Positions 7,868 through 17,178 of a DNA stretch of 64,000 bases are shown piece after piece. The position numbers were made by a program, and so were the translations under genes. The notes below the pieces were generated by a model. That model had not been told where the DNA came from. It saw only the letters and a list, made by a program, of their open reading frames with translations, and ran no database searches. Source of the stretch: Streptomyces lydicus (GTDB taxonomy: Bacteria; Actinomycetota; Actinomycetes; Streptomycetales; Streptomycetaceae); assembly GCF_001729485.1 (NCBI RefSeq), contig NZ_CP017157.1:5642001-5706000 (forward strand), given 5' to 3'. The first letter of the stretch is position 1. Each line of letters begins with the position of its first letter.

Positions 7868-9691
7868 ATGCGCCTACGACGATGGGGCACCGCCCTGACC
7901 CTGCTGCTCGCCGTGACGGCGTCGCCGGCCGTCGCCCCGGCCGGCCCGGCCGCCGCCGCCTCGCCCGGCCGCACCCCGCACCCCCGCGCCCCGCAGCCCC
8001 TGGCGAGGCTGTTCGACAACACGGCCGTCAGTGACAACTCCCGTCCCGGCGCCGCGGACTTCGACGGCGCGGGCCACTCGCTGTCCGCCCAGGATCTGGC
8101 GGCGGCCGGCTGGTCGCCGGGCAGCGTCCTCACCCTCGACGGGGCACGGCTCAGCCGCCCCCGCACGGCCGCCGGGCGACCGGACAACGTACGGGCGGAC
8201 GGGCAGGCGGTCGCGGTGGGCGGCCGGGGCGACGCGCTGGCGTTCCTGGTCGCCGGGACGGGCGGCACGGCCGGTGGCACCGGCACCGTGCGCTACCGGG
8301 ACGGCTCGCGCAGCTCCTACGAACTCACCGCGCCCGACTGGCGGTCCGGCCCGCTGACCACCAAGGCGGTCGCGCTGCCGCATCTCAACGGCGCCGGCGG
8401 GCAGTCGGCGGGGCCGGTGCGGCTGTACGCGGTGGCGGTGCCGCTGCGGCCGGGGCGGGAGGTCGCGTCCGTGGTGCTGCCCGGGGCGGCCCGCTCCGCC
8501 GGGACGCTGCACGTCTTCGCGGTGGCGGTACGGGACACCGCCCGCGGCCGGACCGGCAGTTGGGCGGCGAGCACGGCCGGCTACCGAGCCGTCGGACCGT
8601 GGACGGACCGCACACTGCGGCTGGTCGTGCACAGCGGCGCGGGCGGGCCGGGGGCCCGCATCCGGATCGCCAACACCTTCGCGGCGGCGCCGGTGGAGAT
8701 AGCGGCGGCCAGCATCGCGGTACGCGGCACGGGCCCGGCGGCGAGGAACACGCCCGTCCCGCTGACCTTCGGGCGGGGACGGACCGGCGTCCGCGTGCCG
8801 GCCGGCGCGGAGGCGTTCAGCGATCCGGCGGACTTCACCGTGCCGCCGGGCACCGACCTGCTGGTGAGCCTCCACCTGCCGGGGACGGTCACGGCGGCGC
8901 CGGTGCACCAGGAGGCGGCCCAGCTCTCGTACCTGAGCGCGGACGGCAGCGGGGACCGCACCGGGGACGCCGGGGGCGCGGCCTATCCGGAGACGCTGAC
9001 CAGCTGGCCGTTCCTGACGGGGGTCGACGTCCGGGGCGGCCCCGGCTCGGTCGTGGCGCTGGGCGATTCGATCACCGACGGGGTGAGGTCGACCAGTGGC
9101 GCCAACCGCCGCTGGCCGGACGTGCTCGCCGCCCGCTTCCAGGCGCAGCACGCGCTGCCGCGTTACGGCGTGCTCAACCACGGCATCTCGGCGAACCGCG
9201 TCGTCACCGACCGCTATCAGGGCGACGGGGTCAGCACCGACACGGGCGGGGTCAGCGCCCGGCACCGGCTGGAGCGGGACGTGCTGGCGCAGCCCGGGGC
9301 GCGGACGGTGGTGGTCTTCGAGGGCATCAACGACGTGCGCTGGGAGACCTCGGCGGAGGAGGTCGTCGCCGGTCTGCGGGCGCTGGCCCGGCGGGCGCAC
9401 GAGCGGGGACTGCGGGTGGTCGTGGCGACCGTCGCGCCCTGTGCGGGCTACCCCGACTGCACCGCCGCCGTCGAGACCCGGCGCCAGGCGGTCAACGCCG
9501 CCGTCCGCGCGGAGGCCGGCGCCGCGTTCGACGCGACCCTGGACTTCGACGCCGTGCTCCGCGATCCCGCGCAGCCGGGGCGGATGCTGCCCGGCTACGA
9601 CAGCGGGGACCATCTCCACCCCGGAGACGCGGGCCTGCGGGCCCTGGGCGAGGCCGTGGACCTGCGGGCGCTCGTACCGGGGCGGGGGTGA
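7868..9691 (+). CDS. secreted SGNH/GDSL hydrolase
   Basis: A 607-residue exported esterase/lipase-type protein. It begins with a Sec signal peptide (RLRRWGTALTLLLAVTA, Ala-rich end near residue 34). The first 380 residues are a strand-rich region, probably a carbohydrate-binding or beta-sandwich module. The SGNH domain follows: block I ALGDSITDG with Ser401, the Gly block NHGISANRV, block III GINDVRW with Asn488, and block V DHLHPGD with Asp581 and His584. All four signature residues are present, so it should be active. GGAGGG precedes the ATG at 7868. The stop lies 5 bases from the end of the convergent exonuclease gene. Related proteins act on acetylated polysaccharides or lipids; the substrate here is unknown. 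Confidence 0.88.
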   Translation: MRLRRWGTALTLLLAVTASPAVAPAGPAAAASPGRTPHPRAPQPLARLFDNTAVSDNSRPGAADFDGAGHSLSAQDLAAAGWSPGSVLTLDGARLSRPRTAAGRPDNVRADGQAVAVGGRGDALAFLVAGTGGTAGGTGTVRYRDGSRSSYELTAPDWRSGPLTTKAVALPHLNGAGGQSAGPVRLYAVAVPLRPGREVASVVLPGAARSAGTLHVFAVAVRDTARGRTGSWAASTAGYRAVGPWTDRTLRLVVHSGAGGPGARIRIANTFAAAPVEIAAASIAVRGTGPAARNTPVPLTFGRGRTGVRVPAGAEAFSDPADFTVPPGTDLLVSLHLPGTVTAAPVHQEAAQLSYLSADGSGDRTGDAGGAAYPETLTSWPFLTGVDVRGGPGSVVALGDSITDGVRSTSGANRRWPDVLAARFQAQHALPRYGVLNHGISANRVVTDRYQGDGVSTDTGGVSARHRLERDVLAQPGARTVVVFEGINDVRWETSAEEVVAGLRALARRAHERGLRVVVATVAPCAGYPDCTAAVETRRQAVNAAVRAEAGAAFDATLDFDAVLRDPAQPGRMLPGYDSGDHLHPGDAGLRALGEAVDLRALVPGRG

Positions 9692-9696
9692 CGGGG

Positions 9697-10476
9697 TCAG
9701 ACGTCGAGGTCCACCACGACCGGGGCGTGGTCCGAGGCGCCCTTGCCCTTGCGCTCCTCGCGGTCCACATAGGCGTCGGAGACGGCCTTGGCGAACGGTT
9801 CGTTGCCGTAGACCAGGTCGATGCGCATCCCGCGGTTCTTCGGGAACGCGAGCTGGCGGTAGTCCCAGTACGTGTAGGGCCGGTCGTACTTCAGGGGGCG
9901 CGGTACGACGTCCGACAGGCCGGCCTCCCGCAGGGCGGCCAGCGCGGCGCGCTCGGCGGGCGTGACGTGGGTGGCGCCGACGAACACGGCGGGGTCCCAG
10001 ACGTCCTCGTCCGTGGGGGCGACGTTGTAGTCGCCGAGGACCGCGAACGGGCGGGTGCCCGCCGCGTCCTCGGCGACCGCCGTCTTCAGCGCCTCGAACC
10101 AGCCGAGCTTGTAGGTGTAGTGCGCGTGGTCGACCTCCCGGCCGTTGGGGACGTACACCGACCAGACGCGGGCCGGGCCGCAGGTCGCCGAGACCGCGCG
10201 CGGCTCCTGGAGCCCCTCGTAGTCCGGGCCGCCGGGCAGGCCCATGACCACGTCGTCCAGGCCCACCCTGGACAGCACGGCGACGCCGTTCCACCGCCCG
10301 TTGGCGTTCACCGCGGCCTCGTATCCGAGCTCGCGCAGCTGCTCGTACGGGAACTGCTCGGCGGCGCACTTGGTCTCCTGGAGGCACAGCACGTCGGTGC
10401 TGCTGCTCTCCAGCCAGGCCAGCAGCCTGGGCAGGCGGGCAGTGATCGAATTGACGTTCCAGGTCGCGATGCGCAT
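9697..10476 (-). CDS. xthA: exodeoxyribonuclease III / AP endonuclease
   Basis: A 259-residue cytosolic DNA repair nuclease of the ExoIII/EEP family that cuts at abasic sites and trims 3' ends. The metal and active-site motifs are all there: TWNVNS (residues 5-10), LQETK with Glu34, LGDYNVAPTDEDVWDP, WDYR and the terminal SDHAPV with Asp249-His250. I start it at the ATG at 10476 because family members begin MRIATWNVNS; a TTG three codons upstream is possible but lacks a better ribosome-binding site. Length matches the family. Confidence 0.93.
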   Translation of the reverse strand: MRIATWNVNSITARLPRLLAWLESSSTDVLCLQETKCAAEQFPYEQLRELGYEAAVNANGRWNGVAVLSRVGLDDVVMGLPGGPDYEGLQEPRAVSATCGPARVWSVYVPNGREVDHAHYTYKLGWFEALKTAVAEDAAGTRPFAVLGDYNVAPTDEDVWDPAVFVGATHVTPAERAALAALREAGLSDVVPRPLKYDRPYTYWDYRQLAFPKNRGMRIDLVYGNEPFAKAVSDAYVDREERKGKGASDHAPVVVDLDV

Positions 10477-10528
10477 GTCTGCCAACCTACAGCGAGGTAC
10501 TGACAGCCGGGTCCGCAGCCGGCCGGCG

Positions 10529-11170
10529 TCAGCCGACCGGGAGGCTGCCGCCGGACGCGAGCCGGCTGTGGTCGGTGCCGCCCAGCTTTTCGATCATGGA
10601 GTCGTAGATCGGCCGGGCGTGGTCCCGGAGCAGGCTGTCGTGGATGTCGACGGCCCGCCGCGGCGCCACCTCACGGAGGTAGTCGATCACCTCGGCGACC
10701 TTGTTCCAGGGCGCGTGCACGGGCACCAGCAGGGTGTCGACGGTACGGCCCTCCGGGACGGTGAGCGCGTCGCCCGGGTGGAACACCGCGCCGCCGTCCA
10801 GCAGGAAGCCGACGTTGGTGACGCGCGGCATGTCGGGGTGGATGACGGCGTGCAGCTGACCGTGCACCTCGACGTCGAAGCCGGCCGCGGTGAAGGTGTC
10901 GCCCTCCCCCACCGTGTGCACCCGCCCGGGGAAGGCCGCGGAGAGCTGCTCGGCCACGCTGGCCAGGGTCCAGATCTCCGCCCCCGGATTGGCCTCCATA
11001 CCGGCCCGCAACCGGTCCTCGTGGAAGTGGTCCATGTGCTCATGGGTGACCAGGATCGCGTCCGCGCCGACGGCCGCGTCCTCCTCGGTGAAGACACCGG
11101 GGTCGATGACGAGCGTCTGCCCGTCCTTCTCCAGCCGGACGCAGGCATGGGTCTTCTTGATGAGTTCCAT
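10529..11170 (-). CDS. metallo-beta-lactamase-fold hydrolase (UPF0173-like)
   Basis: A 213-residue soluble hydrolase. The zinc motif H-x-H-x-x-D-H is seen as THEHMDHF (His43, His45, Asp47, His48), with further ligands likely in HAVIHPDM and GDALTV. Short members of this fold without a cap domain resemble the UPF0173 / L-ascorbate-lactonase-like group. The ATG at 11170 (MELIKKTHACVRLEKDG) is chosen because the conserved fold begins at once after it; the longer in-frame start at 11203 would add a non-conserved tail. Function is unknown beyond metal-dependent hydrolysis. Confidence 0.82.
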   Translation of the reverse strand: MELIKKTHACVRLEKDGQTLVIDPGVFTEEDAAVGADAILVTHEHMDHFHEDRLRAGMEANPGAEIWTLASVAEQLSAAFPGRVHTVGEGDTFTAAGFDVEVHGQLHAVIHPDMPRVTNVGFLLDGGAVFHPGDALTVPEGRTVDTLLVPVHAPWNKVAEVIDYLREVAPRRAVDIHDSLLRDHARPIYDSMIEKLGGTDHSRLASGGSLPVG

Positions 11171-11236
11171 GAGGCCATCTTGCCGCGCGTCCGGCCCTCG
11201 CACGGCCGATCACCGCGCCCGCCGGCACCCGGGCGG

Positions 11237-12520
11237 TCAGTTCTCGGGGGTCGTCTCCTCCTTTATGACCCGCTGGGCCACGCGGAAGGCGGAGTTGGCG
11301 GCCGGAACGCCGCAGTACACCGCGGTGTGCAGCAGGACTTCCTTGATCTCCGAGGGGGTCAGGCCGTTGCGCAGGGCCGCGCGGGTGTGCAGGGCCAGCT
11401 CCTCGTGGTGGCCGCGGGCGACCAGCGCGGTGAGCGTGACGATGCTGCGGGTGCGGCGGTCCAGGCCGGGGCGCGTCCAGGTCTCGCCCCAGGCGTACCG
11501 GGTGAGGAAGTCCTGGAAGTCGCCGGTGAAGTCGTCGGCGGCGGCCTCCGCGCGGTCGACGTGGGCGTCGCCGAGGACCTCGCGGCGGACCTTGAGGCCC
11601 GCCTCGTACGCGCCGCCGCGGGCCGGGTGCGGCTGGGCGACGCCGGACTCGATGGCGACGGGCGGCGCCTGCGGGGGCGGCGGGGGCGCGATCTGCGGCT
11701 TGGGGGCGGCGGCACCGATGGCGGCCTGGTTGCCGGGGCCCGGCTTGTCGTGCCAGGCGGTGCTGAAGTGCCGGATGAGAAGCTCGGTGACGGCCGCGGG
11801 CTGCTCGACCGGCGCGAGGTGGGAGGTGCCGGGCACCAGCGCCAGGCTCGCGTCCGGTATCCCGGCGACCAGCGTGCGGGCGTCGGTGGTCGGGGTCACC
11901 TGGTCCTCGGAGCCGACGACGACGAGCGTGGGGACGCCGACGCGGCTGAGGGAGGACCGTACGTCGAAGGCGGCGAGCGCCTCGCACGCGGCGATGTAGC
12001 AGCCGGGGTCGGTGGTCCGCACCATCTGGACGGCCCATTCGACGATGGCGGTCTGGGCGCCGGCGAATTCGGGGGTGAACCAGTGCTCGGGCGCGGTGCG
12101 GGCGATCGGGTCGAGCCCGTTCGTCCGGATGACCACGCCGCGCTGGCGCCAGGCGTCCGCGGTGCCGTAGCGCGGCGACGAGGACACCAGGGCGAGGGAG
12201 GTGACCCGGTGCGGGCGGGTGAGCGCAAGCTGGGTGCCGACGGCACCGCCGATGTCGCAGCCGGCGTAGCCGAAGCGCTCGACACCCAGCCCGTCGAGGG
12301 TGCTGACCAGGCGGTCGGCCAGCTCGGCGATCGAGGGCGCCGCGTGGGCGGGCGAGCCGCCGTGCCCGGGAAGGTCGAAGCGGATGACCCGCCACTGACG
12401 GGTCAGCTCGGGGATTTGCCGGTCCCACATGTGCCAGGTGGTCCCGAGGGCGGCGCCCAGTACGAGTACGGGGGCGTCGTCGGGGCCGTCGATCCGGTGC
12501 TGCAGGGTCTTCTCACTCAC
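11237..12520 (-). CDS. pcaDC: fused 3-oxoadipate enol-lactonase / 4-carboxymuconolactone decarboxylase (PcaDC)
   Basis: A 427-residue fusion for the protocatechuate branch of the beta-ketoadipate pathway. Residues 1-255 are the enol-lactone hydrolase (PcaD): WRVIRFDLPGHGGS, a nucleophile elbow at 87-92, acid region VGSEDQVTP and His in GTSHLAPVEQP. A Pro/Ala-rich linker (about 260-300) leads to a gamma-CMD domain (PcaC), with DDFTGDFQDFLTRYAWGETWTR and VLLHTAVYCGVPAAN. Oddly, the nucleophile elbow reads GCDIGG, so Asp89 stands where the family normally has Ser. No other pca genes are nearby, whereas pcaDC usually sits in a pca operon. It is probably transcribed alone. Confidence 0.85.
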   Translation of the reverse strand: MSEKTLQHRIDGPDDAPVLVLGAALGTTWHMWDRQIPELTRQWRVIRFDLPGHGGSPAHAAPSIAELADRLVSTLDGLGVERFGYAGCDIGGAVGTQLALTRPHRVTSLALVSSSPRYGTADAWRQRGVVIRTNGLDPIARTAPEHWFTPEFAGAQTAIVEWAVQMVRTTDPGCYIAACEALAAFDVRSSLSRVGVPTLVVVGSEDQVTPTTDARTLVAGIPDASLALVPGTSHLAPVEQPAAVTELLIRHFSTAWHDKPGPGNQAAIGAAAPKPQIAPPPPPQAPPVAIESGVAQPHPARGGAYEAGLKVRREVLGDAHVDRAEAAADDFTGDFQDFLTRYAWGETWTRPGLDRRTRSIVTLTALVARGHHEELALHTRAALRNGLTPSEIKEVLLHTAVYCGVPAANSAFRVAQRVIKEETTPEN

Positions 12521-13057
12521 CCGGCCAAGCTATCGAACTATCTGACACGATCCTGACACCCGGGTCAGGAAGAGCCCTCGGAGCACGGCCGGCGACCGCG
12601 CCCCGGAGCAGGGTTTGCGCAGGTCAGAGCCTCAGCGTGGAGTCTCACATGCTGGGTCGGCACCCCGTGCAAGCCATCCCACGCGGCGGCGGCTTCGCGG
12701 AGATCTTCCACGTCCGGCTGGACGTACCACCGCTTGGTGGGCTCACGCCCACTCTTCGGTGATCTTGGCGAGCGTCCTGCCGCACGGCATGCCCGGCATT
12801 CGCCGTCGGTCACGCGTGTCCGTCGTTTTCCGCCGGCGCCGCCCGTCCCGTAAGCCTCCGTCATGTGTGGGATGTAACGGCGCGCGGGCGCCCGTACGTT
12901 GACACCGCCGCAGCGGGGCCACCGTCAGGGGCGTAGTGCTTGCTCGCCTCCTTTTCGGAACAGGTCCGGGAAGAGGTTGCTGCGTTGCTGCGGCGCGAGG
13001 GGCCGGTCATCACACCCGCCCCGCAGGCAAGAACTGCCGAAGGAGAACAGACCAATC
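12521..13057. other. intergenic region with a possible gene remnant
   Basis: No convincing gene fills these 537 bases. A minus-strand frame (12565-12864, 99 codons) has fairly high third-position G+C in its middle, around KRWYVQPDVEDLREAAAAWDGL, but no recognisable family and an odd Cys/Arg-rich start, so it may be a decayed gene. TTGACA at 12899-12904 on the plus strand could be a -35 element for the lectin gene, but no good -10 is seen at the right distance. Confidence 0.3.
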
Positions 13058-14197
13058 ATGATCACCGAGTCGACCCCTCACGGGCCGGTGCGGCGGACGT
13101 TGGCCGCATTCGCCGCGGTCGCCCTCGCCACGCTCGCCACGTCGGTGTCTCCGCTGACAACCGGAACGGCCCATGCGGACACGTCCGCCCTGGCGGGGCT
13201 GTCTCTGTCACCGCGGTTGCCCCAGGCGGACGGCCTCGCGCCGTCCCTGGATCTGGCGAAGGACTCCGCCGACTACGGGACCGAAATCGTCGTCAACAAG
13301 AGACCGATGGCGAACTGGAGCATCTTGCCCAACGGTGACGGGAGCTTCCTGATCCGCAACGACAAGACGCAGAAGTGCCTCGACTTCAACACCGACAACA
13401 ACCATCTCGTCGAGCCGGTGTACTGCGACCAGACCAACACCAAGCAGAACTGGTACCTGCAGCCCTCGGACGGTGGCGGCGGCTATTACCTCATCCGGAA
13501 CGTCAACACCAACCAGTGCATGGACGTGTTCGGGGGAAGCGGCAACGACGGCGCGACAGTCGGCCTCTCCAACTGCCACGGCAACAGCAACCAGGAGTGG
13601 ATCATCGGGCCGACGCCCAGCCCCGGGGCCACGGGCCCCACCCTGTCGGATCTGGCCACCGCGTACGCCCTCAAGCAGTGCAGCAACAGTTCCAGCATCA
13701 TCAAGTCCTGTGACTACGAGATCACCGGCGACAGTGTGGCGTCCGTAGGGAACCTCAAGCGGGTCAGCTCCAACGTGTGGAACAACAGCACCGATCCGGC
13801 GGACCGGACCATCACCTGGACGCAGACCTCGTCCGAGACCAACACGGTGGGCAGCTCCATCACCGTCACCAGCGAGGTCGGGGTCAACATCGAAGTCGTC
13901 TCGGTCAAGGTCAGCAGCGCGATCAGCGCACGCTACGAGCACTCCTGGACCCAGACCAACACCGTGAGCGACGCCAACAAGATATCCGTGAAGCCGAACA
14001 ACTACAGCTGGGCGATGCGAGGCCAGCTGATGAAGACGGTGACGGGCAAGTGGACGTTCACCAACGACCTCGGTGACAAGTGGTCCGGCGACGGCACCGC
14101 CACGATCCCCGCCGTCGACGGCACCGACGATCTCAGCAGCAACCTGGTGCTGTGCACGAGCGACAGCCTCGCCAAGGAGTGCGTCGACAACCGGTGA
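13058..14197 (+). CDS. secreted ricin-B lectin plus aerolysin-like pore-forming protein
   Basis: A 379-residue exported protein. The signal peptide ends near Ala40 (GTAHA-D). Residues about 80-186 are a ricin-type beta-trefoil: repeated units with 'FLIRNDKTQKCLDF', 'YYLIRNVNTNQCMDV' and a closing QxW-like QEW at 179-181. A Pro/Gly linker (about 187-196) leads to a C-terminal domain rich in alternating Ser/Thr/Val, as in TITWTQTSSETNTVGSSITV and SARYEHSWTQTNTVS. That pattern is typical of aerolysin/ETX-MTX2 beta-pore-formers: long strands plus an amphipathic insertion hairpin. The ATG at 13058 has AAGGAGAA upstream. By family knowledge the lectin would bind a glycan and the second domain could oligomerise in a membrane; toxicity here is an inference. 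It stands alone with its own terminator. Confidence 0.8.
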   Translation: MITESTPHGPVRRTLAAFAAVALATLATSVSPLTTGTAHADTSALAGLSLSPRLPQADGLAPSLDLAKDSADYGTEIVVNKRPMANWSILPNGDGSFLIRNDKTQKCLDFNTDNNHLVEPVYCDQTNTKQNWYLQPSDGGGGYYLIRNVNTNQCMDVFGGSGNDGATVGLSNCHGNSNQEWIIGPTPSPGATGPTLSDLATAYALKQCSNSSSIIKSCDYEITGDSVASVGNLKRVSSNVWNNSTDPADRTITWTQTSSETNTVGSSITVTSEVGVNIEVVSVKVSSAISARYEHSWTQTNTVSDANKISVKPNNYSWAMRGQLMKTVTGKWTFTNDLGDKWSGDGTATIPAVDGTDDLSSNLVLCTSDSLAKECVDNR

Positions 14198-14248
14198 CCG
14201 GCGTCTCGCGCGACCTCTCATGATCTGACGGCACGCCGCCGTCGGACG

Positions 14249-14281
14249 GTTCCCCGGCTTCCGCGAACGAGGCCGGGGAAC
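14249..14281. terminator. bidirectional hairpin between convergent genes
   Basis: Ten-base perfect arms (gttccccggc at 14249-14258, gccggggaac at 14272-14281) enclose a 13-base loop. The hairpin lies 51 bases after the lectin gene stop and 44 bases past the end of the convergent LAL regulator gene, so it could end both transcripts. Confidence 0.6.
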
Positions 14282-14325
14282 AACGCGTGGGGCCCGCCCG
14301 CGCACTTCCGCCCCTCGCTGGCGGC

Positions 14326-17178
14326 TCAGTCCCGCGAAGGTGACCGCCCGGCCCGCTGCCGACGGGTCACCTCGGCGGCGATCTCCACCCGCGAGGTCAT
14401 CGCCAGCTTTCTGAGGATGCTGGAGACATGGGTGCTGACGGTGCTACGGGCGATGGACAAGCGGGCTGCGATCTCGGGGTTGGAACACCCTTCGGCGACG
14501 TGCTCCGCGACCAGGCGTTCCGTATGCGTGAGTGCCTGCCAGCCGTCGCGTGCGCCGATGCGGGGCCGGTGTGATCCTCGACGGACGGCGACCGACCGCA
14601 GCCGGGATGTCGCCTGCGCCGCGTCCCAGACCGCGCCGAGCTGCGTGAACGTCTCCAGCGCCTGGTCGAGCAGGACGCGGGCATCGTCCAGGCGCCCTCG
14701 GCGGGCCAGCGCTTCGGCCGCGTCGGTGCAGGCGTGTGCCGCGTTGAGTGGCCGTGGTGCGTTGCGGTAGCAGCGGCTCGCTTCCATGAGCAGATCGGGG
14801 TCCGCGTTCAGCAGTCCTTCGCAGCGGTAGGCGTCACCGAGGTGGTAAAGACCGCCGCTGTCCTCGGCCCGGCGTTGCGCGGCGGCGGCATAGCACCGTG
14901 CGCTGTCGTGATCCCCCTGGGCCAGGGCGAGACGGACGAGATCGGGGGTGAGGAAGCCCAGGATCAGTTGGCCGGGCAGGTGACCGACGCCCTCGTCGAA
15001 CGCCTCGGCCAGTCGGGAGTACGCGCGTCGGTCGTCGCCCCGCGCCTCGTCCAGCAGGGCGCCGGCGCACATCGGCAGATACTCGTAGAAGGCGGCGACC
15101 GTCGCGTTGCCGAGCTCCGGCAGCACGGCCGTCAGGCGCGCTTCGGCGAGCGGACGCCGGCCTCTGTGTACCGCGATCACCGTCGCCATCGCCCGCAGCG
15201 CCCGGCTCATCGCGGCCTGGTCTCCGCAGTCAAGACCCGCTTCGATCTCCGCCAGCGCATCGTCCCAGCGCCCCGTGTGGAAGGCGAGGAGGGCGCAGGA
15301 CAGGTGGTACCACGGCAGGAAGACCCCGCCGATGCGCTCCGCGGGTCTTCGTACGGCGGCGAGGGTCCGTTGGGCGTCGGGCCCGAGGTCGAGGTCGATG
15401 TAGCAGTTGACCAGGGCCAGTTGCAGTCCCAGCCACTGGGCGGGGTGCAACGTGTCGGGGGTGAGACGCGAGGCGTGCCGCGCCAGTTCGACCGCTTCGG
15501 CGTCGGGGGTTTCGATGAAGCGCTTGGCGGCCAGTACGTGCAGGCTGCTGGCCAGGGCGGAGCTGTCACCGACCTCATCGGCGGCGGACCGAGCACGGGA
15601 GGCCGTGGCACCGGCTTCGGTGAGGTCACCCAGCGCGAAGAGGCACACCGCGCTGAACGCCTGGAACTGGACCCGCTCGACCGCCTCGACCCCGGCGCTC
15701 CGGCATCCGGCCCGCGCCTCCGCCAGCGCCAGGTCGGGTCGCCCGCGGGCGAACGCGGCCTGGATGACGATCCAGCGCAGTACGGACTCCAGCCCGAACT
15801 CCGCCTTGGCCAGGGCGGATCGGGCGCTCTCCTCCGCCTCCGCGAGACGGCCGCAGGAGAGCTGCGCGACGGCGTGGTGAAAACGGAGGTTGCCGTATCC
15901 GGCGTCCGCGGGGTCGCCGACTTCCAGCGCGGTGGTGAGCAGCCGCAGAGCCATGGCGGGGGCCCGTGTGGTGAGCCGCGCGGCGGATCCTTGCAGCCAG
16001 GTGATCAGGAATTCCGGGCTCGGCACCCCGTTGAGCAGGTGCTCGGCAACGCGTTCCGGAGTCGCGCCGGCCTGAGCGAGCCGCTGCGCCGCTTTCGTGT
16101 GCAGCATGGCCCGGACCGATACCGGCACGGCGTCGTACAGCGTCTTCCGGATGAGCTCGTGGCGGAAGCGCAGGTGCTGGCCGGTGTCTCGGAGGATTCC
16201 GGACGCCTCGGCCTCCGCCATGGCGGTCAGCAGATCGCGTAGGGGGGTGTCGATGACCGTGGCGAGTTCGGCGGTGGTGCAGCCGGCGCCCAGTACGGCG
16301 ACGATGCGCAGCATTTGGAGCACCTCCTCGCGCAGGTCACGGAGCCGGTGCGTGACCAGCGCGGTCAGCGTCGGCAGTGCACAGTGGGCGGAAACCTCCG
16401 CCGTGGCTCCGCCGGCCTCGATGGCGTGCTCGCGCCGCAGCGCGGCTACCAGCTCCGTGAGATACAGCGGATTACCGGCCGCTCCCTCGGCCATGCGCCG
16501 CAGTCGAGGGCCGGCCTCCCGGCCGCAGCGGTCTGCCAGCAGGGCCGCCACGGCCGCAGGCTCCAGGGGTGCCAGTTCCAGCAGGGTGCGGTTCCCGGCG
16601 ATCGTGCCTCCCGACAGACGGGCGACGACGTCCCCCGCTTCGGGTACGGGGCGATGGGCGCCGACCACGAGAAGCGGCAATTGATGCACCGAGCGCACCA
16701 GCTTGTGCAGCACGGCAAGGCTCGCCGGATCGGCCCACTGCAGATCGTCGAGAAACAGGGCCAACGGCCGCTGCGCGCAAAGGTCCTCGACCAGCCCGAC
16801 CATCGCCTCGATCGTCGCCGCATCCGCTCCCGCGGCCTCGCTCCCGGCGCCCGCCACACCGTAGCGGGCATCGCCGCGCAGGACCTCGGCGGCCTGCTCC
16901 CGCCGTGCATCCGAGGGGGACTCCTCCAGCCTCAAGCAGTCGGAGATGACGGCGAACGGGCAAGGCTGCGGCAGATTCCGGGCGCTCGCGGAAAGCACCT
17001 GCATACCCCTGCGCCGGGCGTCCGCCGCGGCCTGCTCAAGCACCGCGGTCTTCCCGAGGCCGGCTTCCCCCACCACGAAGGCGGCCTGCCCGGTGCCGGC
17101 GAGTGTGGACTCCGCGAGCCGGGACAGCTCCGCCAGCTCGGCTGCCCGCCCCAGAAGGCGACCTTCGAAAGAAGACAT
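14326..17178 (-). CDS. LAL-type LuxR-family transcriptional regulator (AAA/ATPase, TPR, HTH)
   Basis: A 950-residue large ATP-binding regulator. Walker A GEAGLGKT is at residues 37-44, Walker B LALFLDDLQWADP near 138-150. Residues about 400-860 are helical repeats of the TPR type. The last 70 residues are a LuxR HTH (LTHTERLVAEHVAEGCSNPEIAARL, then STVSTHVSSILRKL). LAL proteins activate metabolic or antibiotic clusters; no such cluster adjoins this gene, so its target is unknown. The ATG at 17178 follows GGGGGA. An AT-rich TATTAA hexamer on the minus strand at 17212-17217 may be its -10. The gene is convergent with the lectin gene. Confidence 0.9.
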   Translation of the reverse strand: MSSFEGRLLGRAAELAELSRLAESTLAGTGQAAFVVGEAGLGKTAVLEQAAADARRRGMQVLSASARNLPQPCPFAVISDCLRLEESPSDARREQAAEVLRGDARYGVAGAGSEAAGADAATIEAMVGLVEDLCAQRPLALFLDDLQWADPASLAVLHKLVRSVHQLPLLVVGAHRPVPEAGDVVARLSGGTIAGNRTLLELAPLEPAAVAALLADRCGREAGPRLRRMAEGAAGNPLYLTELVAALRREHAIEAGGATAEVSAHCALPTLTALVTHRLRDLREEVLQMLRIVAVLGAGCTTAELATVIDTPLRDLLTAMAEAEASGILRDTGQHLRFRHELIRKTLYDAVPVSVRAMLHTKAAQRLAQAGATPERVAEHLLNGVPSPEFLITWLQGSAARLTTRAPAMALRLLTTALEVGDPADAGYGNLRFHHAVAQLSCGRLAEAEESARSALAKAEFGLESVLRWIVIQAAFARGRPDLALAEARAGCRSAGVEAVERVQFQAFSAVCLFALGDLTEAGATASRARSAADEVGDSSALASSLHVLAAKRFIETPDAEAVELARHASRLTPDTLHPAQWLGLQLALVNCYIDLDLGPDAQRTLAAVRRPAERIGGVFLPWYHLSCALLAFHTGRWDDALAEIEAGLDCGDQAAMSRALRAMATVIAVHRGRRPLAEARLTAVLPELGNATVAAFYEYLPMCAGALLDEARGDDRRAYSRLAEAFDEGVGHLPGQLILGFLTPDLVRLALAQGDHDSARCYAAAAQRRAEDSGGLYHLGDAYRCEGLLNADPDLLMEASRCYRNAPRPLNAAHACTDAAEALARRGRLDDARVLLDQALETFTQLGAVWDAAQATSRLRSVAVRRGSHRPRIGARDGWQALTHTERLVAEHVAEGCSNPEIAARLSIARSTVSTHVSSILRKLAMTSRVEIAAEVTRRQRAGRSPSRD

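Noticed and set aside
7874..10387. An 837-codon open frame on the minus strand
   Set aside because: It lies antisense to the SGNH hydrolase, whose signal peptide and catalytic motifs are clear, and reads as Arg/Gly/Pro-rich shadow sequence typical of GC-rich DNA.
12565..12864. A 99-codon minus-strand frame as a gene
   Set aside because: It has moderate codon bias in the middle only, no recognised family and no ribosome-binding site. I list the region as possible remnant only.
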